NCBI RefSeq assembly: GCF_003576645.1
Contig: NC_044917.1
Location: 23,577,362 to 23,641,361, forward strand
DNA from: Ipomoea triloba
Lineage: Eukaryota; Streptophyta; Magnoliopsida; Solanales; Convolvulaceae
Reading direction: 5' to 3'
Length of the DNA: 64,000 nt
Below are positions 31,308 through 43,040 of this stretch, in pieces. The notes under the pieces were generated by a model. It was given only the letters and a program-made list of their open reading frames with translations. It was not told where the DNA came from and did no database searches. Position numbers and translations under genes: made by a program. The first letter of the stretch is position 1. Each line of letters opens with the position of its first letter.

Positions 31308-34300
31308 ATGGCCAAGGAGGACACAACTAATTTAAAAGCCGAAATCAAGAGTGAATTGAAAGATTATCTTGCTACCCTCCGAGAAGAAGAACTTCCATTG
31401 GAAGAAGTTGAGACGAAAATGCTATCTATGATGGAGGAGCTCATGAAGATAAGTTCATTACGGGTTAACTACCCCATTGTAGATGACCTCCCGACTTTGG
31501 AAGCCAATCCAAGGATATTACATGAGATTGAAAAAGAAAATGCTAAGGAAGAGGAGAGTTTTGAAGAAGTAGAGGATTGTTATGCCCCGGTTCTTGAAGA
31601 ACTTCCAATTTTCGAATTGGAAAATCAAAAGGAGGTAGAGATGGAGAGCGAAGATGAGAACATCGAAGTAGTGTGGGAAGATGAAGAGCCGACATGTGGT
31701 AATATTCTAAATCCTTCTTGTGCTAATATTCTTGAAAATCCTTGTGCTCTTATTGAAAACACTTTTGACACTTGTGTGGATGACTCCCCTTTGAAATGCA
31801 ATAGTGATCTATATGCTTGTGATAGTACTCGTTTTTATTTCCGGGAGGATGATTCCATAGGCTTTGTTGTTGATGATTCTATTAATGAGTGTGAGAGTGT
31901 TGATTCATTTGATAATGATAATTGTGTTCCTTGTAAGGATGACTCCCTTTGCATTGATATTTCTACTACTTGTGATTATGAATGCTTTAATTTTCGGGAG
32001 GATGATTCCGTAGAAATTTGTGATATATTGATTGATGATTTTAAGGATTCTCTTTTGTTTGAAGATGAATATGACTGTTTTAAATTTTTGGAAGATGAAT
32101 CCTTTGACTTGGGTGAAAATGAGTTGATAAGTGAGGGGGATGATGCTTCATTTTACTCTTGTGAGGATGAGGGTGAGTCTATGAGTGTGATTGAGCGGGG
32201 AGATGAGGAGAAGGAGTGTGAGGAAGAGATGCTGTGTAACACCCCCATTTCCATATCCAAAATTCTTACAATATCTCTAATAAAATCATTAATAATTAAT
32301 AATATTGCGGAAGCTCAAACATCTAACCAAAAGGAAATGGGTGTTACTGCCATGCTCAGGTATTTCTCTTATACCTAAACGCTAAGGCTAAAATCAACCA
32401 AATTAAAATAATTCAAGGTACGTACTAGTACAAAGACAATTAACAAACCAACTAGCTAATAATCTAACTAAATGACAAATTCTCTAGGTGATTCGCTCTC
32501 ATCATCCACGTTCATGCAGATACACCTGAAAATACTCAAAGAATATCCAAAGTTAGCGTAAAGCTAAGTAAGATTTAATTCACCTCCTAAAATAACTATT
32601 TACACATAGCACAAATGAGCAAAAACTTGTAGATAATAATTAATATGCATAAATGTGTACATTAAAATTATTGGAACATATTGATGCAGATAAACAAAAC
32701 TCACAATATTCTAAGTACTCACAGTTCTCCAAAAATACTCAAGACTTCCAAAACCCATAATTTCTCAAAAATATTCATAATTCATAATTTCCAAATCAAT
32801 ATTTCTCACAATAGAAATTTTAGGAACAATTCAAAAGTAGTATATCTTTCAAAATCATTGTTAATATATACATGTACATATACATGGAGGAACATCTCAA
32901 TACAATGGGCAGGGTCTTGTTTCATCAAGCCCTAGTGAACAATAATCTCTCTATTGAACACTACGCAAAATCCCAGTCAATTAATCTCAAATAATGGGCA
33001 GGGTCTTAGTTAATAAGCCCTAATGAACAGTAATCTCTCTACTGAACACTACACAAAAATCCCATTTAATCTCAAATAATGGGCAGGATCTTAATTAATA
33101 AGCCCTAGTGAACAGTAATCACTCTACTGAACACTACACGAATATCCCATTTAAGTGGAACAGAACTAATACCTTAAGTGTGCACACCCCCAATGGGTTT
33201 CCAAGTCCATTGGGTAGTAACTAGTCCTAGTAGTCATGATACGTTTCTAATGACTACTACTCAACAGGGTAAATACCCTAGTGGTAGACTCCGCTAACCA
33301 CTCCTCAAAATAATGAAGCATATCTCCAACAAAATAATTTTATATACATCAAATATAATAAGTCTAGGATCTCTAAATAAAATTTTAGGCCAATCGGAGT
33401 TCAAAAAGTATTTTTCACGAATTTTGATTTCAAACTGCGCTAGTCAGAATTTTCTCAAACAGTGGCTACAATGAATAGAACCCTTATTTCTTAATACCAT
33501 AAAATCACCATATAAATATATACCACACAAAATATATTTATACACAATTCACAACAGAAACTTAGGAAGAATAATATTTTTTTATTGAGAAAAAGAAATA
33601 ATTTTGGTGATACTTACTCTAGAGCCAAAACTCTACTGCACCCACTAGAAATTCTTGATGATCCTTGTTTGCTAGTTTGAGACTAATTGATGATGAATAG
33701 GAGATTGATGATGAATAGGGAGGAAACTAGGGTTTTATTTGTTTGGGAGAGAGGGAATGGCGACACAGAGAGGAAAGAAATATATGGAATTAGGGTTATC
33801 TCAGGAAAGGTATATATGTAGAGGGAAAATATAATTAGGATTAGGAATATAAATAGGATTAGTACATACATTATATATACTCATACGTACATATATATGA
33901 TTAGGAAAATTAGAAAAATATTGTTAGTAGAATACATATTAGGATTAGGAAGCTATTATATAATATCTCAAAAATAATTTTACTATTTTAGTACAATACT
34001 CTTAAAATAATTTTGGATCGCATAAGTATTATTTAATAATAGGCCGGTATAATTTTGGATCATATAATAAAAATAAATTATAATAATAATAATATTTTTA
34101 TCAAAATATTAAAAATAACCGGGGTATCACATGCTGGAATCCGGAGAGATTTTCATTTTTGACATAATGGAGAAAGTTGAGTGGGAAAATGTGAAGAGAA
34201 TATGTGAAGAGGAGATGGTGGAAAATGAAGGGATTTTCACTTTTGACTTGCTTGAAAAAGTTGAGTGGAGAGACTTCACTACATTTGAAATTAAAAATGG

Positions 34301-34565
34301 GAGTGAGGAGATATGGTATCAACCCTATGCTAAAGATGAAAAGATCTTTTGGGGTAGAAGAGAGAATGAGGAAATAAAGGAAGTTCACACCATCCTAGAG
34401 GAATTAAGGAGGGTGTTTGAGTCTAAAATTCTTTCATTAATGCATATTGTTCTTCCTTTATTTGGTTGGGAATTCAAGGATGTCCTAAATCTTGGGGCAT
34501 TCCTTGAAGCAAAGGTACATGGGGCGCTTGGTAAGGTCCCGAAATCGGCGTGCTTCGAAGGATAG
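31308..34565 (+). pseudogene. LARD1 acidic gag-like ORF split by a solo LTR
   Basis: The coding part is 31308-32234 (309 codons) and 34137-34565 (about 143 codons). Between them lies a solo LTR plus one 5-bp target copy. The reading frame before the insertion (…EEEML) continues in the same frame after it, so the ORF was open when the LTR landed. The protein is very acidic. Residues 119-127 read IEVVWEDEE, shared with the LARD2 ORF. About residues 165-300 contain repeated REDDS, KDDS and CD-rich motifs. No protease, RT or integrase follows. Function is unknown; a Gag-derived product is the best guess. Confidence 0.65.
32235..34131. mobile_element. Solo LTR (1.9 kb) with 5-bp TSD TGCTG
   Basis: Starts TGTAACACCCCC and ends CCGGGGTATCACA; the ends form an imperfect inverted repeat (TGTAACACCCC / TGTGATACCCC) with TG...CA. 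It is flanked by TGCTG at 32230-32234 and 34132-34136. The interior has a tandem repeat (AATGGGCAGG.TCTTA.TTAA, 32895-33150, three copies of about 85 bp) and no ORF. The TGTAACACCCC start is typical of Ty3/gypsy LTRs, but its strand and family were not determined. Confidence 0.92.
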
Positions 34566-34811
34566 AGCACACCACGTCTAGCCAGAGATGATAAACGTGG
34601 CGCGCTTGGGAGGCATTCCCAACGTTATCCTTAGATGTTAGAACTTTATTTCTTGTTTACTTTTTATTTTTCTTTGTTTATTAGCAATTTTTCTTTTTAG
34701 AATAGCCCTATTTGAGCTAACATTGCAGGTGATTTTGGTGCTAAGCCATTACGAATCGAGCTAAATCGGATCAAAAGTGGAAGGCAAAAGCCGGGAAACG
34801 AAGAAAGTGAT

Positions 34812-34906
34812 CAGCACTGTTGTCCACGTTGCCAACACGCGTGGTGACAACGTGGAAACTTTCCAGTGCTGATCCACGACATACACGCGTGGTGTCCACG
34901 TGGACA
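34812..34906. repeat. GC-rich palindrome cassette, LARD1 internal
   Basis: CCACGTTG...CAACGTGG, two ACACGCGTGGTG copies, and CAGCACTG/CAGTGCTG bracketing the set. It differs in sequence from the LTR cassette of the same element but shares the ACGCGT core. Confidence 0.8.
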
Positions 34907-36614
34907 GGTCCTGACAATTTTTTGTGCATTCTTCTCTTTTTCATCCAATTTTTATGAGTCTCCAAGGTTTGGTCGTGCCAAGAATCATCTCCTATCTTGA
35001 TTTACATATCTTTCTTGTTGATTCTGTTTTAGTTACTTAACTTGTTTTAGGATTTATGCTTTAATGTTTTCATTATGAATAAAAGGAGTTCTGTCAGGCC
35101 ATTGCACATCAATTGGTTGTCTTCTTGCACTAACATTGTTTCATGTAGCTTGGAGAACGGAGGCAAAAGAGAGGTTGGAAGCTTAAAGTGTTGAAAGGAA
35201 GGCATGCTTACTTGGTTGTAAACTTCTTATCCCTTCTACTTTTTATGCCCCGTTTCAAATTCAAAGTGTGGAAATTGTTTATATAGCTTTGTATGCGTTT
35301 GTTTGAGCTTACAATGTTATTCTATCAATATAGGATCATTAGAATAAACCCTATATCCCAGAGCAATTTCCAAAGTGTGGAAATGGATTTCTTATTTGAA
35401 AAATCCTTCGAAACCCATTTTTCCTTTACCCTATATTGTAAAGAAACATCGAGGACGATGTTTGTTCTAAAGTGTGGAAAGGACGCACTTTGTGCTTAAC
35501 ATGCTTATTTGCTTAGAATTGGAAAGTTGAGCTCTTGGGAATGATAAACTGGTGTATTTGCAATAAGAAAAGAAAGTTATTGTTTGTGTTATCTAGAGAG
35601 AATTTTGACTAGATGCCCAAATTTTTTTTTATTCTTGAAATATCTTTGAGGAAGTTACTTTTCGCACTCATGAGAGTGTTTAGAGCCAAATAAGTTTATA
35701 TTCTTGTCTGCTTGCATGATGTTCACCTCTTATTTAAGTAGGACCTTAGTCAAGGTTCTCTCGAAGTTGGAGTGTGCACTTTTTAATTTGAGAAAGATAA
35801 ATTAAGCGAGGCCTAGAATTGAACTAATTTTGGTAGGGCATGGGGCAAAATGTGAGCCTATTAGTGAGCTTAGAGTGAAAAATCCCTTAATCCCCAGAAA
35901 AAGGCATGGGGGGTTGTATGGAGAAACAGTAGAAAAGGCAAAAGACCAATCCTATAGATAAAATCCGAGTAAAGACATCTCGCTGGGTTGTGTTCAATCA
36001 TAGTCTTCGGAAAAGAAAAAGCTATACCTTGAGTCGGTTGTCCACATAAAATGTTCCTAGGAGAGGAGAAAAATAGAGAGGAGGTGAGTCGCTTCGCTAG
36101 GATTCGAGCACCCATTTTTCTGTCTTCGAAAAAGCATGGAGCTCCATGTGAAGTCAGGTCGCTCGATAGCGTTATCCTAGGAGGTGAGAAGAAAGAGAGA
36201 CTGGCCCAAGCCATTGGCGATGAGTGGTCCATGCCCCTACCCTCACTTATCTTACTCGCTGGGCTTTGGCGTCAGGATGGAAAGGTTGATTAACTAGTGT
36301 ACATCGTTCCCACTAGTGGGATCGGCTAGAGACCCTAGTTAAATGAGAGGTGAATCCAAAATTGGATTGCATGCTTGCGAGTGGTGTGAGAAGTGTGTTC
36401 CTTTATTTTAATTGTTTTATCTACGGAAGGTTTTTACTTCCCGAAAATATTCCTTGAGTTAATGGCATCTGACCAACATCCTTTGTAGATAACACAAAAG
36501 ATTTCTCCCTTTTCGATAGTCTTAAACACCCACCATTTTGATTGACCAAGAGTTCTGTTTTGTATGAATTGGTATCTCATAAGCTTATGTGCTTAAAGTA
36601 TATTGCCTTGCTTG

Positions 36615-36634
36615 AGGGCAAGCAAGAAGTAAAG
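36615..36634 (+). other. Polypurine tract of LARD1
   Basis: AGGGCAAGCAAGAAGTAAAG, purine-rich, immediately before the TGTGGAAA start of the 3' LTR. Confidence 0.6.
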
Positions 36635-37982
36635 TGTGGAAACTTGATAAGCTCCCGAGATACCCATTATTTGAGTACAAACTAGGGTGCTTCTAACATT
36701 TTTAGTATCCTTAAATGATAATTTTATGATGATTTGTGCTTTAAATTCGTTAACCGCACACAAAGCTACCTTTGGCATGATTTGAAACAATACAGAGGTC
36801 CCGGGAGCTATTAGGAACAAAGAACGAGCTTAAGAAGCAAACCGAGCAAGTCTGGAGCCCCGAAGGACCCGAAATGAAGCCCACACGCGTGCTGGTGCGC
36901 GTGGCAACATTCCAGTACCCAACCACGCACGCCACCACGCGTGTGGGAGGAGCAAATGACCAGAAGACCGTCGCATACGAGGTCGCGTACGACCGTACGC
37001 ACCCCTGTACGCGACCCAGAATCTGCACTATTTAAAGAAGCTTTGGCGGAAATCAAAGGAGGAGAGCAGCCATAGAATAGTTTTAGATATGAAATTCCTT
37101 AGGGGTTTCTCCCCTCTTGGGGGAAAACTTCCTTTCTCTTCGAATAGATTCAAGATCAAGCTAGAAGGATAGAAGTTTCAAGATAAAATGTAAAGGAGCT
37201 ATTCACCATGGATGGTACTCTTCTCTTCAATGTTTATTTTGCTTTAATGTTTGTTTTCTTTGAAACTTCCATTTCTTCTTCTTGCTTCTTTATTTTAATG
37301 ATAGCTTAGATTAGAAAGGGGATTGGTGGCCCCGAAACTAACTATGTGGTTGATTCGATATGACATTGCCTTTAAAAATGTGAGCTTTGTAATTTTTTGA
37401 TGAGAAAACTTGTGTGGTTGATGTTCGTTATGCTTTGTGCCTAAGTGTGGCCACATTAGGTAGCAAACCCAGTGAAAGTGAGTGCGTGCGCGATAGCGGC
37501 CACTCACGAGTCCTACTCACCCACATCTCCGCCCTTAGTCTGAAAGGAAGAGGTCCGAGAGGAGTGGTAGACAAGGTGTTTGATAAAATGCCCCAACCGA
37601 ATGAGGATGTGGGTGTCCAAGTGTGACGCTACTTGGTGAAGTGCCATGAACTCCCTAGTCGAATCCAAGTCATTTGCATACAAAACCACTAGATAGTAGA
37701 CCACATAGGCTAGTCAGGAGTTCCAATCTCCACCTTTCCTTTTCCTTAAACACAACCATTTTAAACCTTCAAACTTTAGTACAAATGACATCTAGCCTTA
37801 GTACAAATGACATCTAGCCTTAGCTATTTCCGTAACTCTTTCACTTCAACCTCCTAAGTGCCAACACTAATTCGCTCCAATTTGTCATCCTTGAGAGACA
37901 CGACACTCGGGGAGTCTTGACTTTTCGTTTTACCACTTCCATATCTATTATCACACCTCACCCTAAACAAATAACCATGTCA
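36635..37982 (+). mobile_element. LARD1 3' LTR (1.35 kb)
   Basis: Starts TGTGGAAACTTGATAAGC and ends AACCATGTCA. From 36853 it aligns with the 5' LTR (29402-30511) at high identity by eye; one visible difference is a short tandem duplication (TAGTACAAATGACATCTAGCC, twice at about 37778-37819). Just after it lies Tat-type integrase sequence. Contains the cassette (36880-37017) and TATTTAAA (37029-37036). Confidence 0.9.
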
Positions 37983-38580
37983 GCTTCGGAACCGAAAGCT
38001 AAGGCAAATGGTGCTTTGGCAGTCACTCAATGAGGAGTTGTCCAGTAGGTCCAGATAATTTTCTTTAACTGCTTGACCCAAGTACTGCCCAACTTTTCTA
38101 ACCTTTTCTTAAGTCCATCCAGCAAGGTGCAATTTAAATTCTCAATTTGCTCGTTCAACTACGGGTAAGCAACAGAAGCTTTAATGTGCCAAATGCCATG
38201 CTGCACGCAGAGTGTTGCAAACGACTGGTTATAAACTGCCGGCCATTGTCAATGACTAGTTACTCGGGTAGTCCAAATCGACAAATGATATTCCTCCAAA
38301 TAAATTGACGGCACTAATACTCGGTGATGGTTTCCAATGGTTTAGCTTCTGCCCATTTAATGATGTAATCCAACGCGAAATTGCAAAATCTGTGTTGTCT
38401 GGGTGCCTACGGTAATGGCCTGAGCAGATCCACCCCCAATTTAGCAAACTGAATAGCAGTTATGACTGACATGTAAAATGAGGCTAGTCGGGTATCTTTC
38501 TACGCAAAAGCTTGGCACGTCAGGCATTTCTTGACTTCTTCTATACAACCTTTCACCATGGTTGGCCAATAATATCCCTA
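37983..38580 (-). pseudogene. Ty3/gypsy (Tat-like) integrase fragment
   Basis: Minus-strand translation in this stretch shows, with stops and frameshifts, a CLTC zinc-site remnant (about 38545), then a core with DYIIKWAEAKPLETIT-like residues (about 38330-38370) and DNGRQFI (about 38240-38260), the second catalytic Asp. It is truncated by the LARD1 3' LTR at 37982. It is the downstream part of the pol at 38578-40241. Confidence 0.8.
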
Positions 38581-39480
38581 GATGACTAGTTTCTGGGCAA
38601 GTGTTTTGGCGTCTTGGTGGGCTGCACAGATCCCTCTATGGGCTTCCTCCGTCACAATCTTGGCTTCGTTGGGGAGTAGGCAGCGGAGTAGGGGACCATC
38701 GAAGGATCGTTTGTATAGCCAGCCATCGACTACTTCGTAAAGCGGAGCTCTTCTCCATATCCGGTCAGCCTTAGCCTTATCATCTGGTAACTCGCACTTA
38801 TCCTTATATCTCATAATTTCAGCTATCCAAAACCATTCAGGCTGCGTGGCCGGGTCAGGGTAAATATAAGGCATCTCAGCGATGGGGCAGACCAACAAGC
38901 TCTCAGTACTTAGTCGTTCTACAATCTCTGTCCTACAGATTTGTGCTAAGTGATCGGGCAATTCGCTGACTGCCAGTTTCGATAGAATATCGACCTCCAC
39001 ATTCTTAGCTCGCGGGACATGTATTACATTATAGGTGGTCAGCTTCCCTAGAAGTCCCTCGGTTACATCCTTATACATCTTTAGTCTTTCTTCGCGAGTC
39101 TCACATTCGTTAGTCAACTAGTCGACCACCAGCTGGGAGTCAGTTTTATTCCTCACTCGTGTAGCCTTCAAGGCTTGGACAAGACGCAAGCCACTGATGA
39201 CTGCCTCATATTTGGCATCGTTATTCGAGGTGCGAAATTGATACTGCAAGCCATGATAAAGATGGAAGCCTTATTGGCTGGTGATCATGACTCCTCCGCC
39301 ACAGTGGCGTGTGCTAGCAGCACCGTCTGTATGAATTTCTCACCATTTTGCATCATCAGGCTTTTCGTCGGTGCGGGGCTCCTCGATCTGCGCTGAGCAC
39401 TCCACTATAAAATCTGCTAACTCCTGGGCTTTGATAGAAGGTCTGTGAAGGTACTCGAGCTCGTACTGGGTGAGCTCGAC
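38578..39480 (-). pseudogene. Ty3/gypsy (Tat-like) RNase H and integrase zinc-finger region
   Basis: Open from 39117 to 38578. The RNase H C-terminal part shows YEAVISGLRLVQALKA and KTDSQLVVD (39120-39230, with a stop after VVD), followed by YNVIHVPRAKNVEVDILSKLA. Next is the integrase N-terminal HH part (EEAHRGICAAHQDAKTLAQK). The arrangement RNase H - spacer - HHCC is that of Ty3/gypsy Tat-lineage pol. Several stops upstream make it a pseudogene. Confidence 0.85.
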
Positions 39481-39845
39481 TGCCCACTTGATCAATCTGC
39501 CAAATGAGTTAGGGCTCCGCAGTATACTAGCTAGAGGTCAGTCAGTTAAGACTCTAATATGGTATGTTTGGAAGTAGGGCACCAATTTTCGGACAGTCAC
39601 AATTAGTGCAAAAACTACCTTCTCGAGTGGCGAGTACCTAATTTCTGCGCCTTTGAGTGTCTATCTCACATAATAGACCCGGTGCTGCGTTTTCTCCTCC
39701 TCGCGCTCTAAAACCGATCCGACTGTCTTCTAAGAGGTGGCCAAGTGTAGAAATAGTGTTTCTCCCTCCGTGGGCTTAGTTAGCAAGGGAGGTGTTAGCA
39801 GATACTACTTTAGATCCTTAAAGGCGATCGGCATTCTTCCGTCCA

Positions 39846-40241
39846 CTAAAACCCTTCTCGCTTCTTCATAGCCTCGAAAAATGGTAGGGTGCGATCAGCT
39901 GACTTGGACAGGAATCGACTGAGAGCCGTCAATCGTCCAATCATGCACTGCTTTTCCTTTAAGTTCTTAGGGGGCTGCATGTCTAGGATAGCCTCGACCT
40001 TCTCGGGTTTATGCTCAATCCCGCGCCGAGTAACCATGTATCCCAAGAACTTTCCTCCTTTGACTGCGAATGCACACTTCTTTGCGTTTAGCCTCAGGTT
40101 GTATCTTCTCATTATGCTTATGCTGAAGCAGTTAGTTATGTCCTCCACATACTCCTCTTCCTCCTTACTTTTGACCAGCATGTGATCCACATAGGCGGCC
40201 ATGTACTTACCAATTAGGGTATTGATCAGACTGGCCTCCAT
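39846..40241 (-). pseudogene. Ty3/gypsy (Tat-like) reverse transcriptase fragment
   Basis: 131 open codons with RT palm and thumb: IGKYMAAYVDHMLVKSK, where the catalytic YVDD motif has become YVDH. Downstream are LRLNAKKCAFAVKGGKFLGYMV and KPEKVEAILDM, typical of plant gypsy RT, then the connection domain. The changed active-site Asp alone would abolish activity. Confidence 0.9.
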
Positions 40242-40320
40242 GCGGGTATAGGTGGCTCTTCAATTCTCCACATTTGGCCAGGTTCCTAGTTCGACTATTA
40301 GCGAGGTAGACCCATCGGGA

Positions 40321-40503
40321 TCAATCGAATCGCCGGTGAAGCCATCTAGTGGAGTTTTGACAAGACATAGTCGTTCCATAGGCAACCCTAACTTTTTGTA
40401 TGTGGTTAGCGTTCACACTGCTGCTTGTATCGACTAGTACCCGTCGGACCACCGTCCCATGGACTTCCATCGCAATGACTAATGCATCACGGTGCAGAGT
40501 CAA
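40321..40503 (-). pseudogene. Ty3/gypsy protease remnant
   Basis: ALVIAMEVHGTVVRRVLVDT followed by SSSVN: the retropepsin active-site segment, with the usual D-T/S-G-S/A changed to DTSSS (Gly lost). Further domain parts lie out of frame. Located between Gag and RT as expected. Confidence 0.75.
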
Positions 40504-41506
40504 ACCTTACGGTAAGTCATCATTAGTGAACGTAATGGGTTCTCGGCATGATCTCTTCCTGTCGGATTCCTGAGTAGCTACTGCCTCAATGTACAATTGC
40601 CTTGCCCATGCCTTCCAGGCGCCTGCCGTATCTCCACCTTCTGGACCCCCACGATCATGTTGATGACAAGCTTGCCTTTCCAATCTTTACTACTCTCCCC
40701 TTCTGTCATGGGCTGCTTCTCCTTGTCTACTGCTCTCTTAGTCAGCTGAGGGGCATTGTCTCGTCGCCATGGTGGACTAGGACGACACCATTAATTGGCC
40801 GGTCGCACTCCCTGGATTCGCTTTTCAAGCTCAGCCTTTAATACTTCACAGTCTTCTATCGAGTGTGAGCTATTTTGATGATATCGGCAATACGGGACAC
40901 TCTTATCTATTACTTACGGGTTATCCCCTGGGTGCACAGGTGGCAGAGGCAGCAACTATTCTCGCACTTCTTGAATGGGTTGCATAGGCGGCCAATAGCT
41001 ACTTGGTCCTAGCCTATCGTGCACTCGTCTCGAGCTTACTTGTCGAGTAGTGGCTCCTTCTACGCGATCACTCTTAGGATCCTCTGACCGGGGTCGTTTC
41101 AAAGCCATCCCGGCTTGCTTTCTTTTCTACCTGACCGCCTCTTCAATATTTGCGAGTTGATTAGCTCTATGAATAGCTTGAGCGTACGTTCACGGGTTTT
41201 CATCGTGCATCTTCCTGTATTGCCCATCTGGGTTCAAGGATTCTATGAAAAAGGCCAATGCCGTCTGGTTGTCCCATCATCCCTCGACCGCTTGAACTTC
41301 CTTTTGCAACCTGATCTGATAGCTTCACAGACTTTCTCCCTTGTCCTGGCATACTCATTCCAAGTCCAAGAACTTCTTATTAGGCCTCATGTTGCCTGCG
41401 TAATGTGTCCAGAATGCCTCCACCACTTGCTCGAAACAACTGATCGATTGGGCAGGCAAGCCGGCAAACTACATCTATGCTTGGCCGGTTAGCGTAGGAA
41501 GAAAGC

Positions 41507-42480
41507 TCAACAGATCAACTGGTCAGTAGCACCCACTACCTGCATCTTGGCTTGGTAGCTGATCACGTGATCACGCGGATCTCTAGAACCATCGTATGTA
41601 GGGTGCTCAAGTAACTTGAAATCTGGGGGTGCCCTATAGTTCCTTACTTTGTCTGTGAATGGGTAGGCGTTCAACAAAGGTATAATGATTCGCCTTTCCT
41701 TCTCCTCCATCTAGCGATTTTAGTCCCTAACCTACCTGGCTAGGTTTGCAACGCCAAGCTCACCAGGCTGGGCGCGCGCTTTCCTAGCTGGCATTTCACC
41801 ACGACTCTCAACATCATGGACCCCGGTCTCCCGACCACGCTGGTTAACCAGGTCCCTACGCAAATCGTCCTGCCTGAATCCTGCTCCAAAGTGCTCTTTA
41901 GCCCCTACTAATCGTTTGGGCGGGCGACATCCGGCTAGACCGCTCAGCCGATTTCTAACTGACCGAGCGGGAGCTGCAGGACCCTGGCGTGAATGAGCTG
42001 GCTGCCAAATTTGAGTTTGACTAACGATGCGGACATCCGAGTGATCAGAATGATTAGTGTGCTGCGAGACCATATGCCTACTTTACTCCACTAGTGTGAC
42101 AGGAGGGGGTGCTTGTTGCTCGGGCGGTAAGGACAGTACACACACTCTTCCTCAAGCCACAATTACTTGGGCGATTACTTCAGTGATAGCTGGTGCAAGA
42201 GTTTCCATGGGATTGGGCGGTGCAACTGGCACCGCTGCTGGAGGTATGACTGGTCAGTCATTATTAGTCGCCGATCGCTCTGTCGAATTACGGCTGCCAA
42301 GCTGCTGACGCAAATTGGGCGGTAGACGACTTAATTGCTGGCGTAAATCCCCCCTACTAAGGTGTTGTTAACTTCCTGAGCGGCAATGACGATCACGTTG
42401 TCGTTCGCGTTCCTGTTCACGTTCCTATTCGTGTTTCCATTCGCTACAGTAGTAGCGTTTGGATTAGCCTGACCCGAGCA
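41507..42480 (-). pseudogene. Ty3/gypsy (Tat-like) gag remnant
   Basis: The best part is 41710-41507: PPDFKLLEHPTYDGSRDPRD, then HVISYQAKMQVVGATDQLIC, matching the retrotransposon Gag domain (YDG..DP..H). The N-terminal spacer lies above it (to about 42480), and the Gag C-terminal half continues with stops to about 41100. Antisense ORFs on the plus strand (such as 41115-41492) are shadows. Confidence 0.8.
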
Positions 42481-42537
42481 ACGACTACGTCGAGTTTGTG
42501 CCATGTAGACAGCGTAGAAACGAGACGTTTTGTATCA

Positions 42538-42556
42538 ATCCCTATAGACGGTGCCA
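42538..42556 (-). other. Primer-binding site of the Tat-like element
   Basis: On the minus strand TTGGCACCGTCTATAGGGA follows the LTR end directly; its TGGCRCCGTCT.TRGG layout resembles that of other plant Tat elements. The tRNA was not identified. Confidence 0.6.
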
Positions 42557-42557
42557 A

Positions 42558-43040
42558 TGTTGGTTTTACGGATGCGCGACAACCATTTTAGCTGGCCAAC
42601 ACTACCGTAGAACTTTAGAGAAAATATTAAGAAGAAAATACAAGCACAATTAAAAGAACAATTATACTTGCATTCATCTCGAGAACCTTAACAATGCAAC
42701 CCAAGGGGGTATTTATACAAGAATAATGAGCCTACACAAGGAAATAAGATGAATTCTTAACAAATATAAATTTAGGAAGGTTATTTGGAACTGCCTAACT
42801 GACATAGAATTTACCAAATTCTGAATTAGACAAGATTTCTCGAATTTCACCCTAGATACCAAATTCTGCACTGTAACCGCCTTTTAGGGCGCACTCAGTT
42901 GGACACTGCCTCCCGATTGCCTTCATGAACTGAGCCGCACGAGTCATGCAACACGAACTACATATCCATCGGACTGGTTAGTCGGTGGGCTCCAAATACC
43001 GGTTTTCTTGGGTCGGGTACCCCAGTTAGGGTATCTATCA
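42558..43040 (-). mobile_element. 5' LTR of the Tat-like gypsy element
   Basis: Minus-strand LTR of 483 bp starting TGATAGATACCCTAACTGG (43040) and ending CCGTAAAACCAACA (42558). It contains a TATA-like region around TATAAATACCCCC (about 42710). The other LTR is not in the window because the element is cut by LARD1 at 37982. Confidence 0.8.

Larger units (their letters stand above)
34566..36634 (+). mobile_element. LARD1 long 3' non-coding region
   Basis: Internal region between the gag-like ORF and the 3' LTR. It holds a palindrome cassette (34812-34906), several AAGTGTGGAAA motifs (35259, 35371, 35470), a hairpin CCCACTAGTGGG near 36311, and no pol domain in any frame. The lack of pol with long conserved non-coding sequence fits a LARD (large retrotransposon derivative). 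ORFs here look accidental. Confidence 0.65.

Noticed and set aside
35870..36293. ORFs of 120 and 80 residues on opposite strands
   Set aside because: Inside the non-coding 3' region of LARD1; no recognisable domain and no start context. Low-probability alternative: a decayed LARD accessory gene.
41115..41492. 125-residue plus-strand ORF
   Set aside because: Antisense to the Tat-like gag; no independent evidence of coding.
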